A DNA stretch of 64,000 bases from Amycolatopsis methanolica 239 (lineage in GTDB: Bacteria; Actinomycetota; Actinomycetes; Mycobacteriales; Pseudonocardiaceae). The DNA is taken from the NCBI RefSeq assembly GCF_000739085.1, contig NZ_CP009110.1, forward strand, positions 6,386,001 to 6,450,000. The letters run 5' to 3'. Every line of letters begins with the position of its first letter. Position 1 is the stretch's first letter. Shown here piece by piece: positions 16,930 to 27,725 of the stretch. A program made the position numbers and the translations under genes. The notes under the pieces were generated by a model. The model ran no database searches, was not told the DNA's origin, and saw only the letters and a program-made list of their open reading frames with translations.

Positions 16930-19500
16930 GTGTTCGAGGGCGCCCATGCCCTGGTCGACCTCGTCCGGACGCTGTACCGGCACCCCGGCCTGAGCAGGCG
17001 GGATCCCGAGCTGCGCGTCCGCGGCGACGTGCCGCTCCCCTTGGTCTGCCTGCTGCGCAAGCCGGGCTCGGCGAAGTTCCTGCCGCGGCTGGGCGCCCAG
17101 CTGGACATCGAACTCCGGCAGGTCCCGCACGCCTACCTCGACGCGAACGCGGTGCGCAACGCCGCGGTCATGCCGCTGCTGGAGGAGCTGCACGACCGCC
17201 TCGGCGCGGACGCGTTCGCTGCGCGACTGGACCGGCCAGCGCGGGCCCGGTGGCGCGGACGCGACGGTCGAGCACGTGCCGGTCGGCGGGTGAAGCAAGG
17301 CCGCGCTGAGCGTGCTGTGGTGGCTCCTGCGGTACTTCGGGTTCCGGTGGAGCCGTCACCGCGTGCCCGGGCTGGGCCGGGAGAGCCGCTGGTTCATGCG
17401 CCAGCCGTTCATGGTCCCGCGTCACTCGGCGGACTTCCTCGGGTTCGCCGAGCGCCTGACCCGGGACCGGCTCGGATCGGAGAACCCGGAGCAGCTCAAG
17501 AAACTGCTCGTGCACGCGTTCCTGCAGGACCTTCGCGAGGCGTACCGCCGCCGGAAGCTGCGGGGCCTGCCGCGGCGGCGGGGACGGCGGCGCACGGCGT
17601 ACGTGACCGTGCTGCTCGACAACGTCACCGAGGCCAACGGCGGCTGGGAACTGCTCCGGCTGATCAACGAGGTGCGCAACGAAACGGGTGCCCTGGACCC
17701 GCTGCTGATCATCACCGCGAGCGACGAGCGCCCGCCGCCGGTCGCGGAGCCGGCCGCCGGGGCCGAGCCGGCCGCCCGCGCCACCCGGGCCTGGTCGAGC
17801 TGGAAGCACCGGTTGCCGGGACGGTGGCAGATGCTGGCCGGCGACGCGCGGTACCTGTTCATCGACCTGCCCAAGCCGTCGGCGGCGATCACGCCGGAGG
17901 ACGCCGGCGTGTGGGAGGACCGACAGGCCGGGCCGGTCGCGCCGCCGTGGATCGCGCGCCGCGGAGTGCTCGAACTCGCTGTGGCCGCGTTGTTGGTGGT
18001 GAGCCTCGCGCCGACCGCGGTGAAGGTGGACGAGTACCGGGGCGCGCACTGCTCGTTCTTCCGGGCCGGGTTGTCCTCGGGCGTGGCCACGAAGGTCGTG
18101 GACGGACAGTGCGTCGGCTACAGCGACAACGCGCGCCAGATCTTCGGGGAGAACGAACGCCTGCGGCAGGCGCAGTTGCTGGTGTTCGCGGAGAACGCGA
18201 AGGCCGAGGAGCTGCACCGCGCCAACCCGGGACGCGCGTACGTGAGCGTGGTGTACCGGGCGGGGCTGACGAACAACGAGCACTCGCCCGCGACCGCGCA
18301 CGCCGTCGCCGAGGAGCTGGAAGGCGTGGTGATCCGGCAGCGCGAGCAGAACGACCCGTCGGCGAGCGTGAAGCCGCTGCTGCGGGTGGTCGTGGCCAAT
18401 TGCGGGACCGGGATGTCGGCCGCGGACGTGGTGACCCGGGACATGCTGGTGCCCTTGATCGAGGGCGATCCGGGGATCCTCGGGGTGCTCGGGTTCGACC
18501 GGAGCGTCGCGCAGACCGAGCAGGCGATCGCGGAGCTGGGTGCGCACGGGATTCCCGCGCTGGGCACGACGTTGACGGCGGTGGGACTGGCGGATCGGTC
18601 GCCGCTGTACTTCCAGCTGGTGCCGGACAACACCCAGCAGGCCGAGTTGCTCGCCGGGTACACGCGGTACGTGGGGGCGCCGAAGGTGACGATCTACCAC
18701 CCGCCGCTGGATCCGGGGAACAGTTATGTGAGCACGCTGGTCGAGGTGGTGCGGCAGCGGCTGGCCGGGATCGAGGTGGCGAGCCAGGGCTGGACCACGA
18801 GTGTCGGATCGTTGCCGTCGCCGTGCCGGGATCCGGCCCGCCGGAGCCGCGAAATCGTGTTCTATGCGGGGCGGGAGACCGAGTTCGGTGATTTCCTGCG
18901 CACGGTGCGGAGCAATTGCGCCGAGCCGCGGAAACTGCCGCGAATCGTCGCGGACGACGCGGTGTCGCGGTTCGTGGCGCACGCGCCGGACCGGAATCGC
19001 AGCGAGCTGAACGGGATTCCCGTCTCCTACGTCGGGATGGGCAGCCCGGTGGTGCTCGGCGGGCAGGCGTGCGTGGACGGACGGCCCGGGGCGCTGCCCG
19101 GGGGCGGGCCCGCGCTGGACGCGTTCTGCGCCGGCTACGCCGATCTGTTGCGGGACTTGCGGAGGCTGCCCCCGGAGGAGGCGCCGACGACGCCGTGGGC
19201 TGGGGAGCGGGTGGGCGGCCTCTACGACGCGGCTGCTTTCTTCCTGGACGCGGCCCGGCGGTTGCCGGTCCTCGGGGTGCTTCCGGTGCGGTGGCCCCGA
19301 ACCGGGCGGCGGTGGCGCAGCAGTTCCGCGAGATGACCTTCCAGGGCGCGACGGGCGAGATCAGCTTCGAGAGGTCACGGATCGCGAACGACCGGAGCCT
19401 GGCGATCCTGACGATCGCGAACATCTCCCGGCTCGATGGCTCGCTTTCGCTGGACAGCTTGCCCACCAGGTACGCGCAGGTGGGGCCCGGACGGGGTTGC
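16930..19500 (+). pseudogene. Membrane receptor-like protein with extracytoplasmic periplasmic-binding domain, frameshifted
   Basis: Coding signal runs through three frames. From GTG 16930 (GGAGG six bases upstream) the first frame reads about 95 sensible residues (VPLPLVCLLRKPGSAKFLP), then coding character moves by one base near 17200-17225; that second frame meets an in-frame TGA at 17291 before continuing as KAALSVLWWLLRYFGFRW. The long second frame gives a cytoplasmic domain (VTVLLDNVTEANGGWELL), one membrane helix (LELAVAALLVVSLAPTAV) and a type-1 periplasmic-binding fold (LGVLGFDRSVAQTEQAIAEL, YFQLVPDNTQQAELLAGY). Near 19265-19300 coding character moves again to a frame reading NRAAVAQQFREMTFQGATG. 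Ancestral protein about 830 residues; ligand and output unknown. The 3' end is fuzzy. Either decayed or affected by sequence errors. Confidence 0.75.
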
Positions 19501-19581
19501 TCGGGTGACATGCCCCCGAGGTGGCCAACGGTGCCCGCATCAACGGACCAACCGCGCAAACGCCCCACCGACCAAAACAGA

Positions 19582-19611
19582 ACGGCGCGCCCCGCCAAGG
19601 GGACGCGCCGT
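19582..19611 (-). terminator. Intrinsic terminator of gltA
   Basis: Read leftward, a stem built from ACGGCGCGTCCCC and its near complement is followed by TTCTGTTTTGG, a T-rich tail. It begins 26 bases past the citrate synthase stop. Confidence 0.75.
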
Positions 19612-19636
19612 CAGCAACGCCGAACCGCAAGCGGAC

Positions 19637-20947
<1,311 letters not shown>

Positions 20948-21140
20948 GCAGGTCGTCCCTCTCACGGTCACACGGGCCGGCAGCTCCTGCAGGTCACACA
21001 GGCAGCTTCGTGAACGCGCGTGACCGGAAATCGTCCGCGCACACCGCCCCGCTGGGGTATTAATTCCCCCATTACGCTAGTCGAACAACGGGCCTTCGCG
21101 CAGCCATTGTGTTACCTAGAGCAAACCGTTGGGATCAGGT

Positions 21141-22061
21141 TCACACCATCTCGGCCGCGGTGGGCGGCTCGGCGCCACTTCGGGAGACAGTGATGGACGC
21201 AGCCTTGGCCGCGAAAGTCAAGGCCTCGCGCCAGCCGGACTCGCCCAGATCCGTGAGCGTGCCCACATTCCGATCGTGCAGCCACGACAGCAGTGCGCCC
21301 TGCACCGTGTCGCCGGCGCCGATCGTGTCCACCAGCTGCGCGGGCGCGGACGGTACCGAAACGGTCACGGATCCGGTGTGGACGGCCAGACCGTCGCCGC
21401 CGCGGGTCAGGACGACGGCGTCGACCCCGGCGTCCAGCCACGACTTGATCGCCGCGTCCAGCCCGGCGGCGCCGGCGAGCCACTCGCCGTCGTCGTCGGA
21501 CAGCTTCAGCAGGCGCACGTCCGGCAGCCACGAGGTGAACCGGCGGCGGTAGGCGTCGGCGTCGGCGATGAGGTCGGCCCGGATGTTCGGGTCCAGCGCG
21601 GTCAGCACGCCGCGGGCGGCTTCACGGCGCAGCACCGTCTCGTAGCTGGTGGCGCCGGGCTCCAGGACCATGCCGAGCGTGCCCAGGCACAGCACGGTGA
21701 CGTCCTCAGGCAACGGGCCGGGGTCGGCGACGAGCCGGTCGGCCGTGCCCTCGGTGTAGAAGGTGTAGCTCGCCGACCCGTTCGGCGCGAGCGCCACGAC
21801 GGCGAGGGTCGTGTTCTCCGGACCCTCCTGCACCATCGATATGTCGACGTTCGAGGCCGTCAGACGGTCCCGCAGGGCCTGCCCGAAGCGGTCGGTCGAG
21901 ATCCGGGACAGGAACGCGGTCGGCGTGCCGAGCCGCCCGGCCGCGAGGGCCACGTTGTACGGGCCGCCGCCGAGGCGCGGCACCAGGGACGTCAGGCCGT
22001 CGTTCGTCTTCTCGGCACCCGGCACCAGGTCGACCAGCGCCTCGCCACCCACCACGATCAC
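21141..22061 (-). CDS. PfkB-family carbohydrate kinase (fructokinase-like)
   Basis: 306-residue ribokinase-fold sugar kinase. N-terminal GGEALVDLVPG and GGGPYNVALAAGRLG (sugar-binding di-glycine), and C-terminal signature DTIGAGDTVQGALL, where GAGD forms the anion hole and its Asp is the catalytic base. GTG at 22061; the start overlaps the stop of the upstream TetR gene (22058), so both are in one leftward operon. Fructose is the most likely substrate by resemblance, but adenosine or other sugars are not excluded. Confidence 0.88.
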   Translation of the reverse strand: MIVVGGEALVDLVPGAEKTNDGLTSLVPRLGGGPYNVALAAGRLGTPTAFLSRISTDRFGQALRDRLTASNVDISMVQEGPENTTLAVVALAPNGSASYTFYTEGTADRLVADPGPLPEDVTVLCLGTLGMVLEPGATSYETVLRREAARGVLTALDPNIRADLIADADAYRRRFTSWLPDVRLLKLSDDDGEWLAGAAGLDAAIKSWLDAGVDAVVLTRGGDGLAVHTGSVTVSVPSAPAQLVDTIGAGDTVQGALLSWLHDRNVGTLTDLGESGWREALTFAAKAASITVSRSGAEPPTAAEMV

Positions 22062-22663
22062 GGGCGAGATGCTAGCCCGCCCAGCAACAACTCAGACAGC
22101 GCCGTGAAGGCCTCCGCGTCCGACACCCCGGTCCGCGAGCCGACCACGCCGGTCTGGATGGCCTCGACGAGCACCGCGGCCATCTCCGCGATGAGCGTCG
22201 CGTGCACGTCGCGGAACACCCCGTCCGCCACGCCCTTGGCGATGAACGACCGGATCTTCGCCGCCGCGGCCCTGCTGTTCAGCTCGTAGGCCGCGCGGGC
22301 CGGGGCGAAGTCGTTGATGTCCCGCATGAACGCCGGAGACGCCCGGTTCAGGTACTCGGCGATGCCGCTCAGGTAGACGCCGATGATCTCGCGCGCGTCC
22401 TCGATGCCGGCGATCCGCTCGTCGAGCAGGTCGGCGGCGCCCTTGAAGTAGTGCGCCACCACGCGGACGGCGAGCTGCTCCTTGCTGGGCGCCAGCGCGT
22501 ACAGCGTCGACTTCGAGCAGTGCGTCTTCGCGGCCAGGTCGTCGAGCGTGAAGTGGACGAAGCCCTCGACCAGGAACAACTCCTCCAGCTCGGCGAGCAG
22601 CGCCCGCTGCCGGGCGGTCAGCGCCTTGCCACCCGGGGGTCGTAGCGCCTCGCGACTGGTCAT
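22058..22663 (-). CDS. TetR/AcrR family regulator
   Basis: 201 residues. HTH: ELEELFLVEGFVHFTLDDLA then KTHCSKSTLYALAPSKEQL, followed by a helical domain like TetR_C subfamilies that bind acyl-CoA. It is divergent from an acyl-CoA dehydrogenase across 72 bases that hold repeated GTAC-core half-sites, so it probably represses that gene and itself. ATG at 22663. It also overlaps the PfkB kinase start by four bases, giving a TetR-kinase operon. Confidence 0.9.
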   Translation of the reverse strand: MTSREALRPPGGKALTARQRALLAELEELFLVEGFVHFTLDDLAAKTHCSKSTLYALAPSKEQLAVRVVAHYFKGAADLLDERIAGIEDAREIIGVYLSGIAEYLNRASPAFMRDINDFAPARAAYELNSRAAAAKIRSFIAKGVADGVFRDVHATLIAEMAAVLVEAIQTGVVGSRTGVSDAEAFTALSELLLGGLASRP

Positions 22664-22680
22664 CGGACCACCGTATGTGC

Positions 22681-22718
22681 TGTACTGGAGACGATTACAG
22701 AGTACTGTCTTGAGTACA
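22681..22718. promoter_or_regulatory. Divergent operator region with GTAC-core repeats
   Basis: TGTACT at 22681-22686 and AGTACA at 22713-22718 are inverted copies, with AGTACT at 22701-22706 between them. The cluster lies between the divergent TetR and acyl-CoA dehydrogenase genes, where the TetR would act. Binding is inferred. Confidence 0.5.
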
Positions 22719-22735
22719 CCCCTTCGGAGGCTGCC

Positions 22736-23872
22736 ATGCCGGTCGACCGCCTGCTCCCCGGCCGCGAGTACGAGGACCTGCTCGCGCTGGCGACGGAACT
22801 GGCCCGCGACGAACTCAAGCCGCTCGCCGCCGAGTACGAGGAGGCCGAGCGCTTCCCGCGCGAGCAGTTCCGGCTGCTCGGCAAGTCGGGTCTGCTCGGG
22901 TTGCCGTACTCCGAGCGCTGGGGCGGCGGCGAGGTGCCGTACGAGGTGTACCTGCAGGTGCTGGAGGAGATCGCGGCCGCGTGGATGTCGGTCGGCGTCG
23001 GGCTCTCGGTGCACACCATGTCCTGTTACGCGCTGGCCCACCACGGCACCGACGAGCAGCGCGACCGGTGGCTGCCGGACATGCTCGAGGGGCAGCTGCT
23101 GGGCGCGTACGCGCTGTCGGAGTCGCACGCCGGGTCCGACGCGGCGGCGCTGTCGACGCGGGCACGGCTGGACGGTGACCAGTACGTCGTCAACGGCACG
23201 AAGGCGTGGATCACGCACGGCGGCGAGGCCGACTTCTACACGACGATGGTGCGCACCGGCGAGTCCGAGATCTCGTGCCTGCTGGTGGACGGCCACACGC
23301 CGGGCCTGTCCGCGGCGCCGCCGGAGCGGAAGATGGGGCTCACCGGATCGACCACGGCGCAGATGATCTTCGCCGACGCGCGGGTGGACGCCGACCGGTT
23401 GATCGGCCCGGCAGGCGCCGGGATGCGGATCGCGCTGTCCTCATTGGACTCCGGGCGGCTCGGGATCGCCGCCTGCGCGGTGGGTTTGGCGCAGGCGGCG
23501 CTCGACGAGGCCGTCGCGTACGCGAAGGGGCGCACGCAGTTCGGCAAGCCGATCATCGACTTCCAGGGCCTGGAGTTCCTACTCGCCGACATGGCCGCCG
23601 CGGTCGACTCGGCCCGCGCGACGTACCTGGACGCCGCGCGGCGGCGCGACCGCGGGATGCCGTTCGGCCGCCAGGCGTCGGTCGCGAAGCTGATCGCGAC
23701 CGACGCGGCGATGAAGGTGACCACCGACGCCGTCCAGGTCCTCGGCGGCGCCGGGTACACGCGCGACTTCCCGGTGGAGCGCTACATGCGCGAGGCGAAG
23801 GTGCCGCAGATCTTCGAGGGCACCAACCAGATCCAGCGCATGGTGATCGCGCGCCACCTGAAGCGCACGTGA
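22736..23872 (+). CDS. Acyl-CoA dehydrogenase
   Basis: 378-residue flavoenzyme of fatty acid or branched-chain acyl-CoA oxidation. Marks: YALSESHAGSDAAAL (FAD and substrate), YVVNGTKAWITHGGEADF, RTQFGKPIIDFQGLEFLLAD and the C-terminal GGAGYTRDFPVERYMREAKV followed by IFEGTNQIQRMVIARHL with the catalytic-base Glu in IFEGT. ATG 22736 with CGGAGG upstream. Divergent from a TetR gene that likely controls it. It differs from the dehydrogenase at 2657 throughout, so it is not a recent duplicate. Confidence 0.93.
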   Translation: MPVDRLLPGREYEDLLALATELARDELKPLAAEYEEAERFPREQFRLLGKSGLLGLPYSERWGGGEVPYEVYLQVLEEIAAAWMSVGVGLSVHTMSCYALAHHGTDEQRDRWLPDMLEGQLLGAYALSESHAGSDAAALSTRARLDGDQYVVNGTKAWITHGGEADFYTTMVRTGESEISCLLVDGHTPGLSAAPPERKMGLTGSTTAQMIFADARVDADRLIGPAGAGMRIALSSLDSGRLGIAACAVGLAQAALDEAVAYAKGRTQFGKPIIDFQGLEFLLADMAAAVDSARATYLDAARRRDRGMPFGRQASVAKLIATDAAMKVTTDAVQVLGGAGYTRDFPVERYMREAKVPQIFEGTNQIQRMVIARHLKRT

Positions 23873-23900
23873 CCGACTCGCGGTAGGTGCGGGCTGGCGT

Positions 23901-24004
23901 CCCGCAACAGCCAATTCACCGCCCCGAACAGCCAACTCACCGCCCGGAGGAGCAAACACGCCGCAGCCAGCGTGTTTGCCGGCCCGGGCGGCGAGTTTGC
24001 CGGG
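23901..24004. repeat. Modular palindrome of about 21-bp units (copy A)
   Basis: On the plus strand three head-to-tail units of 21 bases (such as CCCCGAACAGCCAACTCACC and CCCGGAGGAGCAAACACGCC) are followed by units in the opposite sense (CGTGTTTGCCGGCCCGGG, CGGCGAGTTTGCCGGGGC). The whole makes an imperfect hairpin between the convergent dehydrogenase and amidohydrolase genes. The same unit family builds the larger array at 32911-33080. Confidence 0.75.
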
Positions 24005-24021
24005 GCGGGCCGGAGGGCGGG

Positions 24022-25233
24022 CTACTCGGCGTAGCGGCGCGGCGTCACCACGCCCTCGCCGCTGGTGTCGTCGAAGCGGTAGACCTCCTGGCCGCGCACG
24101 AAGACCCGCATGGCCCGGTTCATCACGTCCAGCGGGTCGCCCGACCACAGCACGATGTCGGCGTCCAGGCCCGGCTTCAGCGAGCCGATCCGGTCGTCCA
24201 GCGACAGCATCGCGGCCGGGTTGACCGTCAGCGCCCGCAGCGCGGTCTCCGGGTCCAGCCCGTCCTTCACGGCGAGCGCGGCCTGGTAGACGAGGAAGTT
24301 GATCGGCACCACCGGGTGGTCCGTGGTGATCGCGATCTTCACCCCGGCCCGCGCCAGGATGCCGGCCGACCGCAGCGTCCGGTTCCGCAGCTCGACCTTC
24401 GACCGCGTGGTGAACAGCGGCCCGAGGATCACCGGGACGTCCTTCTCCGCCAGCACGTCGGCGATCAGGTGCCCCTCGGTGCCGTGGTTGACCACCAGCT
24501 TGTAGCCGAACTCCTCGGCGAGCCGGATCGCGGTCACGATGTCGTCGGCGCGGTGCGTGTGCTGGTCCCAGTACAGTTCGCCGTCGAGGACCTTCGCCAG
24601 CGTTTCCAGCGTCAGGTCCACGTCGAACGGCTTGCCCTCGGCCCGCGCGTGGTCGCGCTGGGCGGCGTAGTTGCGGGCCTTCGTGAACGCCTCACGGATG
24701 ATCGCCGCGACACCGAGCCTGGTCGACGGCGTCTGCTTCTTGTCGCCGTACACGCGCTTCGGGTTCTCGCCCAGCGCGCTCTTCACGCTGACCGCCTCGT
24801 CGAAGACCATGTCGAGTGCGGTGCGGCCCCACGTCTTCACCGCGACGGTCCGCCCGCCGATCGGGTTGCCGGAACCGGGCTTGATCACCACGCTGGTGAC
24901 CCCGCCGGAGAGGGCGTCGTCGAAGCCGATCTCGAACGGGTCGATGCCGTCGATCGCGCGGAAGCGGGCGCCGTTCGGGTCGGTCATCTCGTTCGTGTCG
25001 TTGCCGGCCCAGCCCTCGCCCTCCTCGTGCACGCCGAGGTGGGTGTGGGCGTCGACGAACCCGGGCAGCACCCAGGTGCCCGAGGCGTCCACCAGCTCCG
25101 CGTCCTCCGGGACGTCGACCTCCGCGGCCGTGCCGACCGCGGTGATCCTGCCGTTTTCGACCAGAACCGTGCCGCCGTCGATCGGGTCACCCTCGACCGG
25201 CACCACGTATCCGCCAACAATCGCCTTCACCAT
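24022..25233 (-). CDS. Amidohydrolase (imidazolonepropionase-like)
   Basis: 403-residue metal-dependent hydrolase of the amidohydrolase superfamily. N-terminal composite beta-sandwich (VVPVEGDPIDGGTVLVENGR), metal motif GFVDAHTHLGVH, then WDQHTHRADD, KLVVNHGTEGH and the late Asp region AITTDHPVVPI; the C-terminal strand DADIVLWSGDPLDVMNRA closes the sandwich. Related proteins are annotated as imidazolonepropionase-like or prolidase-like; the substrate is unknown. No signal peptide. ATG at 25233. Neighbours give no pathway hint. Confidence 0.88.
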   Translation of the reverse strand: MVKAIVGGYVVPVEGDPIDGGTVLVENGRITAVGTAAEVDVPEDAELVDASGTWVLPGFVDAHTHLGVHEEGEGWAGNDTNEMTDPNGARFRAIDGIDPFEIGFDDALSGGVTSVVIKPGSGNPIGGRTVAVKTWGRTALDMVFDEAVSVKSALGENPKRVYGDKKQTPSTRLGVAAIIREAFTKARNYAAQRDHARAEGKPFDVDLTLETLAKVLDGELYWDQHTHRADDIVTAIRLAEEFGYKLVVNHGTEGHLIADVLAEKDVPVILGPLFTTRSKVELRNRTLRSAGILARAGVKIAITTDHPVVPINFLVYQAALAVKDGLDPETALRALTVNPAAMLSLDDRIGSLKPGLDADIVLWSGDPLDVMNRAMRVFVRGQEVYRFDDTSGEGVVTPRRYAE

Positions 25234-25351
25234 GGTGAGCCACGCTAACGGAACCGCTTCACCAGCTGCACGAGGTGGTAGCGCGCCCCGGTGAGGAACG
25301 CGGCGCGCCGCAGGGTCAGCAGCACGCCCGCGTCCGCCGAGCCGGACCGGG

Positions 25352-26260
25352 TCAGCCGTGGACGCGGATTCCCCAGCTGCCGGTCCACGAGCCGCCCGGC
25401 TCCAGCTCGATCAGGTCGGTGCCCGAGTTCAGCGCGTCGGCCGGGCACGTCATCGGCTCGATCGCGACGGCGCGGCCACGGCCGACCAGGTCGGTGGGCG
25501 TGAACACCTGCACCCAGCCGAAGTCCGGCCCGGCCCACACGTCGACGCTGCGTTCGCTGTGGGACAGGACGTGGTGGAACCGGCCGTCCTCGGCCGCGAC
25601 TAGACCGCCGAACGCCGTGTCCAGGTCGACCTCGGCGAGAACGCGGCCCTCGCGGAAGTCGTACTCGGTGCCCGCGGTGTCCTGCTCGTCGCCGTAGGGC
25701 AGCTGCTGGTCACCCACGTAGGGGCGCACCCGGGTGGCCGGCAGGGTCAGCGTCAGCTCGTCGGTCGGCACGTCGCCGATGCGGAAGTACGGGTGCGCGC
25801 CCACACCGACCCCAATGGCGGACTCGCCCTCGTTGCGGATCTCGTGGGTGACGGTCAGCTCGCGCGGCGCCAGGTCGTAGGTGATCCGCGCCTGCAGCGG
25901 CACCGGCCAGCCCGGCTGCTTCCCGACCTCGATCTCGAACGTGATCGACGATTCGGCGTGCTCGACGAGCGTCCACTCGCGGTGCCGGGTCAGGCCGTGG
26001 ATGGCGTTGCCGCGGGCCTCCTCGGTGACCTCCAGCTGCTGCTCCTCGCCCTGGTAGGTCCACCGCGCGGCCTTGGTCCGGTTGGGCCACGGCAGCAGGA
26101 TCTGCCCGGCGCCCTTCGGCGGGTGCTCGTCCTCGGCGAAGGTCTCCAGGTAGGGCACGCCGCTGATCTCGAACGCCCGCAGGCCCGCACCGATCTCGGT
26201 GACGACGGCGCGCGCGTTGCCGCGGGTGATCTCGAACTGCTGTCCCGTGGGGTTGGCCAT
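25352..26260 (-). CDS. Aldose 1-epimerase family protein
   Basis: 302-residue galactose mutarotase-fold protein. Typical blocks: ILLPWPNRTKAARW, GNAIHGLTRHREWTL with the candidate catalytic His, GVGAHPYFRIG with the second His, and EYDFREGRVL. It is expected to interconvert alpha and beta anomers of aldoses, acting in the cytoplasm. ATG at 26260; an ATG twelve bases upstream in frame is possible. Divergent from a TetR gene over 67 bases. Confidence 0.9.
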   Translation of the reverse strand: MANPTGQQFEITRGNARAVVTEIGAGLRAFEISGVPYLETFAEDEHPPKGAGQILLPWPNRTKAARWTYQGEEQQLEVTEEARGNAIHGLTRHREWTLVEHAESSITFEIEVGKQPGWPVPLQARITYDLAPRELTVTHEIRNEGESAIGVGVGAHPYFRIGDVPTDELTLTLPATRVRPYVGDQQLPYGDEQDTAGTEYDFREGRVLAEVDLDTAFGGLVAAEDGRFHHVLSHSERSVDVWAGPDFGWVQVFTPTDLVGRGRAVAIEPMTCPADALNSGTDLIELEPGGSWTGSWGIRVHG

Positions 26261-26289
26261 GCCGACGAACATAGCGCCCGGAGAACTAA

Positions 26290-26320
26290 CTAGACCGGTC
26301 GTCATAGTTTGCGCTAGGGT
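26290..26320 (+). promoter_or_regulatory. Operator and leaderless promoter of the TetR-MBL operon
   Basis: TAGACCGGTC at 26291-26300 contains the perfect palindrome GACCGGTC and resembles the TAGA-n-YGGTCTA core reported for LmrA/YxaF-type TetR boxes. TAGGGT at 26315-26320 is a -10-like hexamer exactly seven bases before the ATG at 26328, as in leaderless actinobacterial promoters. Both assignments are by eye. Confidence 0.5.
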
Positions 26321-26327
26321 GATCGTC

Positions 26328-26903
26328 ATGACCCGGAGAACCGACACCCGCAACCGCATGGTCGCCTCGGCCGCGGAGCTGTTCCACACGCAGGGCTACC
26401 ACGCCACCGGGCTGAACCAGCTGGTCAGCGCCGGTGGAGCGCCGAAGGGGTCACTGTACTTCCACTTCCCCGGCGGCAAGGAGCAGTTGGCCGCCGAGGC
26501 GGTGGCGTTCTCCAGCGGGAACATGGCGGCCCTGCTGCGCTCGACGCTCGACGCGGCGTCCGACGGCCCCACCGCCATCGGACGGGTGATCGACGCGCTG
26601 GGCCGCAACCTCGCCGACTCCGGTTACCGGTCCGGCTGTCCGATCGCGACGGTCGCGCTCGACGCAGGCGACAGCGAACCGATCCGGCAGGCGTGCACCG
26701 ACGGGTACGCGTCCTGGCACGCCGTCATCACCGAGTACCTCACCGGACAGGGCATCGCAGCCGGGAAGGCGGCGACGCTGGCGACCATCGCACTCAGCGC
26801 CATCGAGGGCGCCCTGCTCCTGGCCAAGACCCAGCACGACCTCGCGCCGCTGCACGCCGTCGGCGAGCACCTGCGAGCCACCTTCGAACGGGAGCTGTCA
26901 TGA
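26328..26903 (+). CDS. TetR family regulator, LmrA/YxaF-like
   Basis: 191 residues. HTH: ASAAELFHTQGYHATGLNQL then GGAPKGSLYFHFPGGKEQLA; the GAPKGSLYFHFPGGKEQL string is characteristic of the LmrA/YxaF branch, repressors inactivated by flavonoids or other small aromatics in Bacillus. A Cys in SGCPIATVAL is the usual 'GCP' of this branch. ATG at 26328 is probably the first transcribed codon. The stop overlaps the MBL hydrolase start (ATGA), so the regulator most likely controls that enzyme and itself. Confidence 0.9.
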   Translation: MTRRTDTRNRMVASAAELFHTQGYHATGLNQLVSAGGAPKGSLYFHFPGGKEQLAAEAVAFSSGNMAALLRSTLDAASDGPTAIGRVIDALGRNLADSGYRSGCPIATVALDAGDSEPIRQACTDGYASWHAVITEYLTGQGIAAGKAATLATIALSAIEGALLLAKTQHDLAPLHAVGEHLRATFERELS

Positions 26904-27721
26904 AGGTCCACCACCTCAACTGCGGCACCATGCGCCCGCTCGGCGGGCGTCTGGTCGACGGCCGCGGCGGGTTCCTGCACCGCGCCGAGCTGGTCTGCCA
27001 CTGCCTGCTCGTCGACACCGGCGCCGAACTGGTCCTGATCGAGACCGGCATGGGGTCACCGGCCGTCGACCGCGCCGACGAGTGGCTGGGCGCGAAGTTC
27101 GTGCGCATGGTCGGCGTGCGGACGTCGGTGGCGGAGACCGCCGCCGAGCAGGTCCGGCGGCTCGGCTACGACGTCGAGGACGTCCGGCACGTCGTCCTGA
27201 CGCACCTCGACCTCGACCACGCCGGCGGGCTGGTCGACTTCCCGCACGCCACCGTGCACGTCTACGCGGAGGAACTGCGGACGCTGCAATCACCGCGAGA
27301 CGCGAAGGAACGCTGGCGGTACAAGCAGGTCCACTTCGCGCACGGTCCACAGTGGAGCAGCTACCCGGACACCGGCGAGGAGTGGTTCGGCTTCGGCGCG
27401 GTGCGCGAGCTGAAGGGGCTGCCACCGGAGATCCTGCTGGTCCCGCTCGGCGGGCACACACGCGGGCACGCCGGGGTGGCGGTGGACACCGGTGACGGCT
27501 GGCTGCTGCACGCCGGTGACGCGTTCTTCCACCACGGCCAGATCGATCCGGTCCGCCCGCACGCCACACCGGGTCTGGCCTGGTTCGAGGCCAGGGTGGA
27601 GACCGTGTCCGGCGCGCGACGGGAGAACCACCGGCGGTTGCGGGAACTGGTGCGCGACCACGGCGACGAGGTCACGGTGCTGTCGGCGCACGATCCCTGG
27701 TTCCTGAAGCACGTCGGCTGA
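26900..27721 (+). CDS. MBL-fold metallo-hydrolase
   Basis: 273-residue metallo-beta-lactamase-fold hydrolase with the full zinc motif VLTHLDLDHAGGLVDF (H-x-H-x-D-H form with Leu/Asp spacing), GGHTRGHAGVAV and the later LLHAGDAFFHH and VLSAHDPWF residues. N-terminal strand MKVHHLNCGTMRPLGG resembles lactonase-like (AttM/AiiA) relatives, so hydrolysis of a lactone or ester is possible. Coupled to the LmrA-like TetR by a 4-base overlap. Cytoplasmic. Intact, unlike the related MBL pseudogene at 52958. Confidence 0.88.
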   Translation: MKVHHLNCGTMRPLGGRLVDGRGGFLHRAELVCHCLLVDTGAELVLIETGMGSPAVDRADEWLGAKFVRMVGVRTSVAETAAEQVRRLGYDVEDVRHVVLTHLDLDHAGGLVDFPHATVHVYAEELRTLQSPRDAKERWRYKQVHFAHGPQWSSYPDTGEEWFGFGAVRELKGLPPEILLVPLGGHTRGHAGVAVDTGDGWLLHAGDAFFHHGQIDPVRPHATPGLAWFEARVETVSGARRENHRRLRELVRDHGDEVTVLSAHDPWFLKHVG

Positions 27722-27725
27722 CGGT

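Noticed and set aside
23901..24004. CRISPR-like array (regular short repeats)
   Set aside because: Units are contiguous without spacers and half are inverted; same for 32911-33080. No cas genes.
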